In this document: positions 54,163-63,323 of the stretch, piece after piece
Position numbering within the stretch: the first letter of the stretch is position 1
How the letters are laid out: the number at the start of each line of letters is the position of its first letter
From: a virus
Virus record (IMG/VR): IMGVR_UViG_3300009181_004605
Span: 1-64,000 of that record
Strand: one strand, 5' to 3'
DNA length: 64,000 nucleotides
Notes under the pieces: model-generated
Seen by the model: the letters and a program-made list of their open reading frames with translations, nothing else
Databases searched by the model: none
Told to the model about the DNA's origin: nothing
Position numbers and translations under genes: made by a program

Positions 54163-55878
54163 TTATATCGATTGTCCTATTGATTGACTTGCTGGTGGTT
54201 CTTTAATATATGCTTCTACAGTAAGTGGATTAGATAATGGTATATTATCAATATATTCTACTGCCTTTACTGTTGCGATTGGAGTACCTGTTGCGATTGG
54301 AGTACCTGTTGCGCCCGTAGTACCTGTTGATACTGCACCGGTATTTGAATTAACTACCGTATTTGTTGACGTGGATACCGCCCCTGAACTAGTAGTCGTT
54401 GTGGTTGCTGCAACGTTTAAATTGCTAGTTACATTAACTCCTTGATTGGCATATGGATAAGGTGAATGTGTCGGTGCTCGTGTCACAATAGTTGGTAGTA
54501 TTCCGTTTTGCGATTTCCACCCTTGCGCGGTTAAACTTGTGTCGGCAAGTTTAAATCCTTTTAATGCTGTGGCCGATGATACAGATGGTGGGCTACCACC
54601 ATTTAAATTGATTGGTGATCCTTTGAAATCTAATGAACCCGACGCATTCCATCCACCCCCCTTGCTCTTTATTCCTAATTTGCCTCCGCTGTTGATTCCG
54701 ATTTCTGTTTTGCTATACAACAACAGTTTTTTTTCAGCATACACCGTCATTGTTGCATCGCTTTCTAAACGTAGATTATCTTTACTTTTAATATTAATTT
54801 TGCCGCCGGCATACATGTTTATGTCTTTATCAGCATGTAGATTCAGAGTACCTTGGGTACGTATATTCACACTGTTTGTGGAGAATACATCTACCGTACC
54901 TTGCTTGCCAAACTCCATCCATGTCTGCCCATTGGCATGGGTGATGAAGAAACAATCTCCATCATCACTCATGGTTATTTGATGGCCTTTGGCTGTGCGT
55001 ATGCGTATTAATGTGTCGGCGCCGTCGAGATCACCATCGTCCATTACAAAGGTATGCCCGCCTTGTCGGCCTACTACTTTAATATCTTGCGGTTTAAGCT
55101 CACCACGTTCTAATTTCCCACGAATAGTTTTAGTATCAAGCCCGCCGTTATAGATAGCCTTGCCTGGGGTGCTGATTCCATATACTGTGCTAGGACTTTC
55201 TCGTTGGCTGCTACTGCGAATAGGACCACGTATAATATCTCGATCTAATCCTTGTTGAAACAATATAGCTGCTACTACGCTTTGAACTGGTTTAATTTGA
55301 TCAAAGAATCTTGGATTATCACTTATAGCAGTATTGTAATCATTTATTTCAGTAACTGGTAATAATTTAGCACGTACAAACGAAGTTGTCTGTGCATTAT
55401 TAGAAATAGAATATTTACTACTTGATCCAATTGCTGGTATCATGTGATTGATACCTGGTTCAGGCACACATCCGGTATAGTATCCTTGGCTTGGGTCACC
55501 ACCAACAAAGAAACATAATACTCTAACACCAAGATCTGGTGGAGTAAACCACATACCGTAACTGGAACTATTTCCCGGAAATGTGCCTACTCCTGGAGTT
55601 TCGGCCGTATATCCTATATCGCCATTGAATGGTGTGGCTCCGTAAAATGGTGGACAATAACTTACTGTACGCCAAAGATTTATATCTGTTAGATTAGGGG
55701 TTCCGTCGGCATTGATAGCATTAAATTCTTGTATAGCGACTTGCAATCTACCATTGCGTGTATTATCAATATTATTAACAACAATACCGATAAATGGTCC
55801 CATTTCTGCAGGAACGCCGCCGCGGTCGTATTTGTATGCTGGTGGTCTACCTCTGCTGCGTTGACTATTATATCCCAT
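54163..55878 (-). CDS. gp5: Baseplate central spike protein, gp5-like, without lysozyme domain
   Basis: This 571-residue protein has an N-terminal OB-fold-type region (GPFIGIVVNNIDNTRNGRLQV, about 27-47) and a long C-terminal beta-helix with short alternating strands, such as GKINIKSKDNLRLESDATMTV and TLNLHADKDINMYAG (about 340-430), like T4 gp5 and VgrG spikes. The middle has RQGGHTFVMDDGDLDGADTLI, the spike-entry motif. T4 gp5 has a lysozyme domain between these parts; none is visible here. The tail is Thr/Ala-rich with an 18-base DNA repeat. AAGGA precedes the start. Confidence 0.85.
   Translation of the reverse strand: MGYNSQRSRGRPPAYKYDRGGVPAEMGPFIGIVVNNIDNTRNGRLQVAIQEFNAINADGTPNLTDINLWRTVSYCPPFYGATPFNGDIGYTAETPGVGTFPGNSSSYGMWFTPPDLGVRVLCFFVGGDPSQGYYTGCVPEPGINHMIPAIGSSSKYSISNNAQTTSFVRAKLLPVTEINDYNTAISDNPRFFDQIKPVQSVVAAILFQQGLDRDIIRGPIRSSSQRESPSTVYGISTPGKAIYNGGLDTKTIRGKLERGELKPQDIKVVGRQGGHTFVMDDGDLDGADTLIRIRTAKGHQITMSDDGDCFFITHANGQTWMEFGKQGTVDVFSTNSVNIRTQGTLNLHADKDINMYAGGKINIKSKDNLRLESDATMTVYAEKKLLLYSKTEIGINSGGKLGIKSKGGGWNASGSLDFKGSPINLNGGSPPSVSSATALKGFKLADTSLTAQGWKSQNGILPTIVTRAPTHSPYPYANQGVNVTSNLNVAATTTTTSSGAVSTSTNTVVNSNTGAVSTGTTGATGTPIATGTPIATVKAVEYIDNIPLSNPLTVEAYIKEPPASQSIGQSI
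54271..54324 (-). repeat. Short tandem repeat of 18 bases in the spike gene
   Basis: Two identical 18-base units (54271-54288 and 54289-54306) and a third diverged unit (54307-54324) encode repeats of TGTPIA near the spike C-terminus. In-frame gain or loss of units would change the length of a disordered linker without shifting the frame. Confidence 0.85.
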
Positions 55879-55898
55879 GTGTATCCTTGTTAATCATA

Positions 55899-58800
55899 TT
55901 ATAATCCGCCGATATCTGAGTTTTCATTTAAGGTAGTTGTTTGTGTATCTTGCGGCCCGACTCCATCGGTTTGTATAAGATCTGTATTGTCTTCTCTAGC
56001 ATTAGGATCTACTTGAGAATATGCATCATCGGTTGCTGCCATTACTTGTGATGGAGTATTTACTATCTGTGGTGAGGTTGCTGAGTTAATTGCATCGTTT
56101 ACACTTTTGGTTACGACATTGCCGGCTGCCCTGGCGGTTGGTAGAAGCGCCTGCCCTAATGTATTTTGTAGTTGAGCGCTTGCTGTACCAATAAACTGAC
56201 CAAAAGACGTTGGGGGTTTTGGTTGCGCAGCAATACTTGGTGTTGCTGCGGTTGCTGCTATAGCATTGTCGCTTTTACGTACATCTCCCTGTGATGCTGA
56301 TACTAAATTATTAATCCCAGCTGCAACCACAGTTGACGTTGTGCCGACTCTTGCATTTTCAGCAAGCATCAGGCGTAAATCGGCTGCTTCTTTATCGAGA
56401 GCGATATCGGCATTTACATCTGTGTGGGACATCCGTAGTCCGGCACCCATAATTGTTTGTGTAAATTTTCCTTGCTTAAATTCACTAAGAACTTCTCGTG
56501 CTTTAAACACATAATTCTGTGCTGCGCGTCCTGGTCCGGATTTTCCGGGAGTACGTCCAATAATTGGATCAATCCCGAAGTTATTTGCGCCAACATCCAT
56601 AAGTCCAGTTTGAAGATCATAATCTGTGGGTTTGTTAAACGCTATTTCAAATAATATTTCCTGACTTTCAAAGTTAATAGTGCCATCAGGTAAAAATGGA
56701 TTAAAATATACTGATGGAGCCAATCCTACAGATGCTTCGCCTTGCTGTAACCAGGCAGGATCTCCGACAATATTCAGTTTTGCTTCGTTCCAAACAGCTG
56801 GACTGTATAATTCGTCTGCTGCGTTAGCTGCCGCTTCGTTTACGCGGCCATCGGAGCCGAAGCTGCTGGCATCGCTACGTGGCTGCGAATTGCGTTTAAC
56901 TAGCGAATTTAATAAATTTGCATTTTGTATTTCGCCATTGGGTACGTTAGATGTTATGGTCTGGGTATAGAGTGCGTCCATGGTATTTTCAAAGCTTATA
57001 ACTGATGTATTTTCGCCCGTAAACCAATAATTATAAGATTTATGCACTCCTGGAAATGCTAGGTCATTCACAAAATAACTACTTGTTAATTCTGCTAATT
57101 TGTAAAAGCTTAATGTGTATGTGATGTCATATGCATAGTCGTGTCGCAATGGATCCATTGGACTATTTGGCACCGCTTTCATCCCAATTTTAAACCAACT
57201 TAATGCATGTTTGCCGGCGCCTGCTATTGGTTTAAGTGTTTGTTTTCCATCACTACCAACGGCAACATCAACAGTTTGCTGATCTTTTATATAGGTACTA
57301 TTACGTGTAATTAATTCAATTACTTGTACAAGTTGTTGACCTGGGGTAATAGTTAAATTGTATGAGTTAATATTCATTGACTGTGTTCTTGGATCAAAAT
57401 TAACTGTATCGTATGGGCCACAGATCATGGCTGTTTTTGTTTTATCGACAGATCCTGAGGCTTTAATCAATGCGTTTGCAATAGCAGGATTTGTGAATTC
57501 TATAAAATAACGATCAGGATATGTTATCTGTTTACCCACCGCATCTAATTGTTGTTGATTCATTGCATCCATTAATCCACGACGCACTGTTTTTGTAGTT
57601 GTTGGTGCTGCTGCTGCATTTGGCGGTGGTGTATTTACTGCCCCTGCTACCTTTGTTTGCGCAAAAATTGCATTGACCTGTCCAGTTGCTGTACCAAGTT
57701 GCGGATTAAACACTTGACCGGTAAATGTAGGAAGTCTTTGTCTTGCTGCGATATCAGATGATTGACTCTCGGTTGTTCCAGATGATCGAATCTCGGTGGT
57801 ACCGGAAAATGCCTGAGATAGAGTAATACCACTTAATTCTATACCAAATTTAATTGTTCCTCTGTCAGAGCTTGCTGCAATTTGAGTAGCTGGGGTGGCA
57901 GCTTTCAGGGTATATGCAACTGCTTTGCCGGCAATCTTCCATTGGACTTCATTTAATTGAAAAGGATAAAATTTTTCAATTATAGAATCTGTCCCGCCAG
58001 GTGTGGCATTGGTTCCTTGTGCAATGGTCGTGTTGGCATTGCCACCGCGAACCAACTTCCCGTTTTGATCATATCCATAAAATCTTATTGCTAAAAGATA
58101 TATTTGGGAAGTATAACTATTATCTTTATCTCCGATTGTTCCTAAAAATTCATTCACAGCTTTCTTTAAATTAGAAAGAAAAGTTATACCATACGGTTCG
58201 ATTACCGTCATGATAAATTCATTTGTATTATGTGCAGCACCCGTACCTTGGCCGGCAATTTGAGATTTTAGTGAAAAGGTATCAATATAATAATCTGTCT
58301 TAAAAAATTTATTACGCCCAATTTGATCATCAACAGTATTGATTGTTGCTCCCCCGCTTTGAAACAATAGCTGTGCTCCGCGCAACGTTGCCTTTTTTTC
58401 TTTCATCATGTTTGCATAATCAGTCGGACTTAAAAGATATACAGATGCATTGTAGGTATAACTAGCATATTGATCAAGCACATTAGGTTGGGGTGTTATC
58501 TGTTGATTTTGATTAAAGATATTATCGATTTCAATTAGTGTAGCATTTCTATTAGGTATAACATTATCAGCGTTACCGGCACCGACCCCTATTTTCGTTA
58601 TAGGTTTTGCTATTTCGGGCATTACTGCAATATCATCATCGCCGGTGCTTGCTGCCATGCGCACCCTGGGTGGTGGAGGAGGATTTCTAATCTGAATATT
58701 TGGAGTATCTGTAGTCGCTTGTGTTTGTATTACTGGTCGTGTTGCGGCGTCGGTTCCAAATGTTATTCCATCAACGCCCACAGATGGTATGGCATTAGTT

Positions 58801-59237
58801 CCTGCGGTAGTAGTAGAAGGTGCCACACCCACTTTGCCATCGTTGTCAACTTGTTGTTGTGGTGGTGCAGGCGCTTGAGTTCGAGCCCCATCATCGGTCG
58901 CTGCTTGTGCGTCTTGTGTGACTTGTCCTGTACTTGCTGTTCCCTTGTCGTCTTGCGCAACAATCACAGGATTTGTAGACTGTGTTGGTGGTGCCACAGC
59001 CGCTTTGATGTCGGTATCAAGTTTGATTTCTTCTTTAAGTTGGTCGATCTCTTTTGACACAATGTTTAATTTTGCAAGATCGACAAATAAGGCTTGTCTT
59101 TTTGCCAATGGTAAACTATTAAAACTATTTGCATCAACAAATAGTCTGTCAGCTAACCCTATCTTATCCATCTCGTCTCGAAGATATTTTATTTGTGCCG
59201 GAGTAAAATCGCTCCACTGATAGCCGTTAACTGACAT
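55899..59237 (-). CDS. Baseplate structural protein, 1112 residues
   Basis: The N-terminal domain (about 1-75, QIKYLRDEMDKIGLADRLFV and LPLAKRQALFVDLAKLNIVSKEI) is helical. A long Pro/Gln/Thr/Ala-rich linker follows (about 77-200, with several PP and QQ runs), then a large strand-rich core. Segments such as NVLDQYASYTYNASVYLLSP and NEFIMTVIEPYGITFLSNL look like those of large virion proteins in T4-like aquatic phages. The C-terminus is again low-complexity. It lies between gp53 and the spike gene, so a baseplate hub role is likely. The exact T4 counterpart is uncertain. Confidence 0.75.
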   Translation of the reverse strand: MSVNGYQWSDFTPAQIKYLRDEMDKIGLADRLFVDANSFNSLPLAKRQALFVDLAKLNIVSKEIDQLKEEIKLDTDIKAAVAPPTQSTNPVIVAQDDKGTASTGQVTQDAQAATDDGARTQAPAPPQQQVDNDGKVGVAPSTTTAGTNAIPSVGVDGITFGTDAATRPVIQTQATTDTPNIQIRNPPPPPRVRMAASTGDDDIAVMPEIAKPITKIGVGAGNADNVIPNRNATLIEIDNIFNQNQQITPQPNVLDQYASYTYNASVYLLSPTDYANMMKEKKATLRGAQLLFQSGGATINTVDDQIGRNKFFKTDYYIDTFSLKSQIAGQGTGAAHNTNEFIMTVIEPYGITFLSNLKKAVNEFLGTIGDKDNSYTSQIYLLAIRFYGYDQNGKLVRGGNANTTIAQGTNATPGGTDSIIEKFYPFQLNEVQWKIAGKAVAYTLKAATPATQIAASSDRGTIKFGIELSGITLSQAFSGTTEIRSSGTTESQSSDIAARQRLPTFTGQVFNPQLGTATGQVNAIFAQTKVAGAVNTPPPNAAAAPTTTKTVRRGLMDAMNQQQLDAVGKQITYPDRYFIEFTNPAIANALIKASGSVDKTKTAMICGPYDTVNFDPRTQSMNINSYNLTITPGQQLVQVIELITRNSTYIKDQQTVDVAVGSDGKQTLKPIAGAGKHALSWFKIGMKAVPNSPMDPLRHDYAYDITYTLSFYKLAELTSSYFVNDLAFPGVHKSYNYWFTGENTSVISFENTMDALYTQTITSNVPNGEIQNANLLNSLVKRNSQPRSDASSFGSDGRVNEAAANAADELYSPAVWNEAKLNIVGDPAWLQQGEASVGLAPSVYFNPFLPDGTINFESQEILFEIAFNKPTDYDLQTGLMDVGANNFGIDPIIGRTPGKSGPGRAAQNYVFKAREVLSEFKQGKFTQTIMGAGLRMSHTDVNADIALDKEAADLRLMLAENARVGTTSTVVAAGINNLVSASQGDVRKSDNAIAATAATPSIAAQPKPPTSFGQFIGTASAQLQNTLGQALLPTARAAGNVVTKSVNDAINSATSPQIVNTPSQVMAATDDAYSQVDPNAREDNTDLIQTDGVGPQDTQTTTLNENSDIGGL

Positions 59238-59537
59238 TTAAAATCCTAGTGTTGCACGTAAAGTAGAAATTTTAGGCAAAAATATCTTAACACCTACAGC
59301 AAAATCTAATGGAGGTGTAGCCAATGTATTTGGATTGCGTTGATAAAATACCCACCATAAGCCCGGATTACTATATAGGTCAAATGCCAACAGATCAGGA
59401 CGATATTGATAAACCTGTGTTATTATCATTTGTAAATCATCGGATTGCTTAGGGATAGGTCTATTAACCATTGGACTAAGATAGAACTGGGTATATCCAG
59501 TTGCGTAATATGGGCTAGTCGATGTGTAGTCTGCCAT
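59238..59537 (-). CDS. gp53: Baseplate wedge protein, gp53 homologue
   Basis: The start at 59537 (MADYTSTSPYYAT) overlaps the upstream stop as TAATG. The 99-residue protein contains the gp53 hallmark YQYRPDLLAFDLYSNPGLWW, then VFYQRNPNTLATPPLDF and GVKIFLP near the end. It lacks the additional N-terminal region of longer gp53 proteins, having only this compact domain, which resembles a LysM-type fold. Gp53 clamps neighbouring wedges in the T4 baseplate. Confidence 0.85.
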   Translation of the reverse strand: MADYTSTSPYYATGYTQFYLSPMVNRPIPKQSDDLQMIITQVYQYRPDLLAFDLYSNPGLWWVFYQRNPNTLATPPLDFAVGVKIFLPKISTLRATLGF

Positions 59538-61594
59538 TACCAAAATCCTTTTCTTAGCAAATTACCATTTGCAAATTCAGTTAAACTGAATACTTGACTT
59601 ACTTGCTGTCGCGATTGTATTGGGTATAATTGAATACTAATCTCTATTTTAGTGGGAACATATGTTGATGGTGGATCTTGTGATGAAACTTGCCCCAATA
59701 TGCGTACAAAGGCAGGACCTGCAGCAGGAGCTTTTTGTGCTCCTGGGTCTATACCTTGCCCAAGATTTCTAAGACGCTCTATTGTATAGCTCAACGGATT
59801 GCTTGCTGTACTTGTAGTTTCTCTTGCGGTAAGCGTGTTGGTTCCATTAACGTTGAATACACTGCTCGATCGTATATAGTTCACATCTGCTGGTAATGAA
59901 TAATCAAACGAAGCTACCACACACGGATGTTTGTTAAATTGATATTGCCCCAATCCAGTAAGAAAAACCAATGGAGGTGGTGCACCACGGTTTGCATCTT
60001 GCCCATAAAACATTTTTGTTACTGAACGGAAAAAATGTATCACTGCCAGTAAATAGTTAGCTTCGGCAGTGTCCTGTGCTGTAAATGTTGCTTTAATATT
60101 AATTGGATCAACATAGCTACTTTTGTAAAAGTATCCTTTGAAGTTGCTATGTGTCAATGAATACGGTTCATAATCAGCTTTGTATGCGGTACTGATAGCG
60201 GGTGTGTATGGAAATATAACTCCGCCTGTGTTTTTTAATGGTGCTAGTATAGTGCCCACGGCTGCTGCATTATAGAGATAGTCGGCCTCTGGTGCAAGGC
60301 TAAGACGAACTCGCCAATCTCCAGTTGTGGCATTGTCTAATCCTTGTGCGGCCTGTGTTGCTTGTTGCTGCGCTAAATTTCTTAAAGCTGCGGTCTTATC
60401 TAGAGCAGCCACAGCGGCTGCGGCGATATTGCCACCCGGAGTAATTGGTGCCAATAGTGCGGCGGCTGCTGCTGATATGCCAGAGGCTGTCAGCCCAGCA
60501 ATAGCAGCATCAACCGGTGTGGCCCCTATTGCCAATACCGAGTTTGCTGCACCAACAACAACATTAACAAGGCCGGCAGCTTGCGCATCCACAAGTTTGG
60601 CTATGTCTGTAACTGATAATTTACGAAGATCTTGCACTACACCATCTACTAATGCAAATCCACTTTTTAATACACCATCAACTGTAAATCCAAAGCCGGT
60701 GTTTGGCACAGGAGCAGGGGGTGGGGAGAGAAATTTTCCGGTACTGTCTTGAAATCCTCCGCCTAGGAATACTGGAGAACCGTCTTCACGTAAGGTCCAT
60801 CCAGGATTCAAATTGCCTTCATCGTCAAATGCTGTGCCTTGAGGAATGGTGGCTGCAGGCGCATCATTTACACTGAATGCACTTGTGCTTGTTCCAAGTA
60901 TTCCGTAGCTTGTGGAGTTGGCAACTACTGCATTGGCTGTTTTATCTATGCCTCTGTTTAGTGCGGCTGCTGCTGCTTTTCCCGCCGGGGTGTCTCCAAA
61001 TGTGGATGCTACTACAGATTTTGCTGCTGCTACCAACTGATTCTTGGCAAAGGTAGTTGCTTGTTTGGGTAATTCGTTTGCTATATAGTCCGATACTTTT
61101 GTTGATAAGCTACTGGCGATTGAGCTAAGTTTATCGCCTATGGAATATTGTCCTGCTTCGACAGATGCGATCAGATCATTGGCGTATGCTTGTAAATCTA
61201 CTGCGTCGGTTAGAAAATTGGTTGCATCCCCCAGTACACCTTCGCCAAGTGCACCAATATCAATACCGGCAGCTTCGTTTAGAAAATTAGTTGCAGCACC
61301 AGCAACTCCTTCGCCCAGTGCATCGCCGACGGCGCCAAATGTATCTGCTGTTGTTTGCAATGCATCTGCGCCAAGATATTGTTCAAATTGTGCAAAATCT
61401 GGCGCGGCGGATGCAACTGTTTCATATGCAGTACCGAGGTAACTACCAAAGTCTCCGGGATCGCCCAATTGCTGAGTAACCGCCTCGGTAATTGTGCTAA
61501 ATTCATCAAAGGACGGAACATTCTCTGCAACAAACTCTGCTACTGCCGGCGCCTCCTCAGCGATAAACTCAAGTATTCCTGTAATGAAGGACAT
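59537..61594 (-). CDS. Baseplate/tail structural protein, 685 residues
   Basis: The N-terminal half is Ala-rich and helical (about 1-215) and probably elongated. A middle region has the shared module FDDEGNLNPGWTLREDGSPV (about 250-270) and a second weaker one at FTVDGVLKSGFALVDG. The C-terminal domain (about 415-685, beginning DWRVRLSLAP) has strong segments, including GVIFPYTPAI, LTHSNFKGYFYKSS, FTAQDTAEANYLLAVIHFFR and VTKMFYGQDANRG. These look, from memory, like a conserved baseplate protein of T4-like cyanophages. Its stop and start overlap both neighbours as TAATG. Confidence 0.78.
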   Translation of the reverse strand: MSFITGILEFIAEEAPAVAEFVAENVPSFDEFSTITEAVTQQLGDPGDFGSYLGTAYETVASAAPDFAQFEQYLGADALQTTADTFGAVGDALGEGVAGAATNFLNEAAGIDIGALGEGVLGDATNFLTDAVDLQAYANDLIASVEAGQYSIGDKLSSIASSLSTKVSDYIANELPKQATTFAKNQLVAAAKSVVASTFGDTPAGKAAAAALNRGIDKTANAVVANSTSYGILGTSTSAFSVNDAPAATIPQGTAFDDEGNLNPGWTLREDGSPVFLGGGFQDSTGKFLSPPPAPVPNTGFGFTVDGVLKSGFALVDGVVQDLRKLSVTDIAKLVDAQAAGLVNVVVGAANSVLAIGATPVDAAIAGLTASGISAAAAALLAPITPGGNIAAAAVAALDKTAALRNLAQQQATQAAQGLDNATTGDWRVRLSLAPEADYLYNAAAVGTILAPLKNTGGVIFPYTPAISTAYKADYEPYSLTHSNFKGYFYKSSYVDPINIKATFTAQDTAEANYLLAVIHFFRSVTKMFYGQDANRGAPPPLVFLTGLGQYQFNKHPCVVASFDYSLPADVNYIRSSSVFNVNGTNTLTARETTSTASNPLSYTIERLRNLGQGIDPGAQKAPAAGPAFVRILGQVSSQDPPSTYVPTKIEISIQLYPIQSRQQVSQVFSLTEFANGNLLRKGFW

Positions 61595-62259
61595 TACTGA
61601 TCCTCCACTATTATTGTGTCTTCTTTAATACGGTCAACATCGGTCTCTGACGTGGCGTGGATGCAAAACCATATCGAATCTTCATATGCTCTAATAGTAT
61701 GCTCCATATTTTTCTTTATATCAAGCACAGCCGGAGCAGTATATTCTACAGTATTTCCATCTGCTGTTACTGTAACATGTCCTTTGGCCAATATGCTCAT
61801 ATGATCATAAACATGTTTGTGGGTGGGTACTTGAGTATTTGCTGGAATTTCCCATTTTCTAGCATATACGCCTTCGCTGAAGAAATGTTCCGGCAAGAAT
61901 TCTATCACCCGTTCCCCTGGCGATTTATCTAATTTTGCAATGGTAGTTTCTGTTGTTGGCATCGATTCGTACAGTAGTGTATCGTCTAACGTGGTTGCAG
62001 TATAGTAATAATTTGCATCAAGTACAATATGAACAGGTGCCGTATATTTTATAATTCTGCCATTATTTTCTAATACCACGGTTCCTTTCCCCAGAATTAA
62101 CATACGCTGCACAGGCATTGGTTTTATTTTTACTCGCAATGCTTTTGGTATATGTAATACATTCATACGCATACCATCAATTAACACCGTTTTGTTTTTA
62201 ACTGTGGGTTTAGTAATTGGTGGTGCTATAGGGGGTGCTGTGTCGAGTTCAGTTTGCAT
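61594..62259 (-). CDS. Bicupin protein at the head of the late operon
   Basis: This 221-residue protein has two cupin-like halves. The C-terminal half has a complete metal site: His147, His149 and His153 in THKHVYDH, and His187 in NMEHTI, with GHVTVTADGNTVEYTAP between. The N-terminal half (MLILGKGTVVLENNGRIIKY, about 53-72) has a similar strand pattern but lacks the histidines. It could be an enzyme (dioxygenase, isomerase) or a structural cupin. It is translated before the baseplate genes, overlapping the next one by TAATG. An ATTAAATA sequence lies 5 bases before its start. Confidence 0.78.
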   Translation of the reverse strand: MQTELDTAPPIAPPITKPTVKNKTVLIDGMRMNVLHIPKALRVKIKPMPVQRMLILGKGTVVLENNGRIIKYTAPVHIVLDANYYYTATTLDDTLLYESMPTTETTIAKLDKSPGERVIEFLPEHFFSEGVYARKWEIPANTQVPTHKHVYDHMSILAKGHVTVTADGNTVEYTAPAVLDIKKNMEHTIRAYEDSIWFCIHATSETDVDRIKEDTIIVEDQ

Positions 62260-62304
62260 GTATGTATTTAATCAAAATAAATACCACGGTCTTAAAGAAA
62301 CTGG

Positions 62305-62332
62305 TTGACAAGTATAAAAAACCTGTTATAAT
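62305..62332 (+). promoter_or_regulatory. Sigma70-type promoter of the gp55 gene
   Basis: TTGACA at 62305-62310 and TATAAT at 62327-62332 are separated by 16 bases. The leader carries AGGAG seven bases before the GTG start at 62358. The upstream sequence AAATAAATACC (62275-62285) resembles a late element as well, so gp55 may also be expressed late. Confidence 0.82.
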
Positions 62333-62357
62333 CAATAACTTATTAAGGAGATTCACA

Positions 62358-63272
62358 GTGGCCACAGCATTACCGCGCACCTCACCCAGAGTAAATTATC
62401 TAAATAATCGCGATATTCTTAAAGAAATACATTTAAGTAAAAACAATTATTGCACATACTCAGATCCAGTAAATGATCATCAATACGATATCATACTTCC
62501 TAGTTTAAGCAAGATCAATGTGCGTTCTGTGGCTGAAGCCAGGCGCAACCGTGCAGATCGCATCAAGCGTGAAACAGGGCAAGTTATTAATCCAAAGAAG
62601 ATCCTGCACACAGAGCTGGTTTTTCGTGTGACCTGTTGGGAACACATACCCATGGCAGTTAAGAAAATTCCCAAAAGTCAGCTTAAGAAACAAAAAATTG
62701 AAGATATCCTTGAGTTTGACGCCGCTGATGAAAATCCTGTGGATGAATTGCTGGATATTCCAGTGCTAGATGATACTCGCATGAGATTAAACTTTCCACC
62801 ATTTTATCACTATAGACTTGATGCTGATAAACTTCCATTCCAAGTGGGCAAGAGCCATTGGCGTGGTGACTTTGAAACTGGGGAATTTAGCAAAGAGCAT
62901 GGTGCGATGACCCGCAAACTTGCCACCATGTTCCTCAAGCTTTGCGAACGATATGGCACAAGAAGCAACTGGCGGGGATATACCTACAACGAAGAAATGC
63001 GCGGCCAGGCCTTGCTCCAGCTTAGTCAGATTGGACTACAGTTTGATGAGAGTCGTAGCCAGAATCCGTTCGCATATTATACTGCTGCTATAACAAATTC
63101 ATTTACTCGGATATTAAATCTAGAAAAGAAGAATCAGAATATTCGAGATGATATTTTAGAAATGAATGGGCTCGATCCTAGTTGGACAAGGCAGAATTCC
63201 GGAAAACGAGCGCGCGAGATAATGCCGGTAACCGTCATTGATCATACTGCTGAATCTTTCAGGGAGATTTGA
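62358..63272 (+). CDS. gp55: Late-transcription sigma factor, gp55 homologue
   Basis: The start is the GTG at 62358, seven bases after AGGAG (62346-62350); upstream frame is promoter DNA. The 304-residue protein is longer than T4 gp55 (about 185). The C-terminal half (about 215-290: MTRKLATMFLKLCERYGTRSN onward, EMRGQALLQLSQIGLQFDES, PFAYYTAAITNSFTRILN, LEKKNQNIRDDIL) matches gp55. The T4 protein binds host RNA polymerase core and recognises the TATAAATA element. The N-terminal half is basic and of unknown origin. A dedicated early promoter supports expression before late genes. Confidence 0.92.
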   Translation: MATALPRTSPRVNYLNNRDILKEIHLSKNNYCTYSDPVNDHQYDIILPSLSKINVRSVAEARRNRADRIKRETGQVINPKKILHTELVFRVTCWEHIPMAVKKIPKSQLKKQKIEDILEFDAADENPVDELLDIPVLDDTRMRLNFPPFYHYRLDADKLPFQVGKSHWRGDFETGEFSKEHGAMTRKLATMFLKLCERYGTRSNWRGYTYNEEMRGQALLQLSQIGLQFDESRSQNPFAYYTAAITNSFTRILNLEKKNQNIRDDILEMNGLDPSWTRQNSGKRAREIMPVTVIDHTAESFREI

Positions 63273-63288
63273 AATGGCGAAAATACAT

Positions 63289-63317
63289 TTGCTCTTGCTT
63301 GATGTATAATGTATAAT
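63289..63317 (+). promoter_or_regulatory. Candidate promoter of the gp47 gene
   Basis: TTGCTC at 63289-63294 and TATAAT at 63312-63317 are 17 bases apart; a second TATAAT lies at 63305-63310. From the second box, transcription would begin at about the ATG at 63324, six bases further on. Confidence 0.6.
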
Positions 63318-63323
63318 TGATGG

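Noticed and set aside
54163-55878. Spike protein as a type VI secretion VgrG
   Set aside because: The beta-helix is similar, but the neighbours gp25, gp6 and gp53 homologues, the cyanophage-type baseplate proteins and gp55 fit a T4-like phage.
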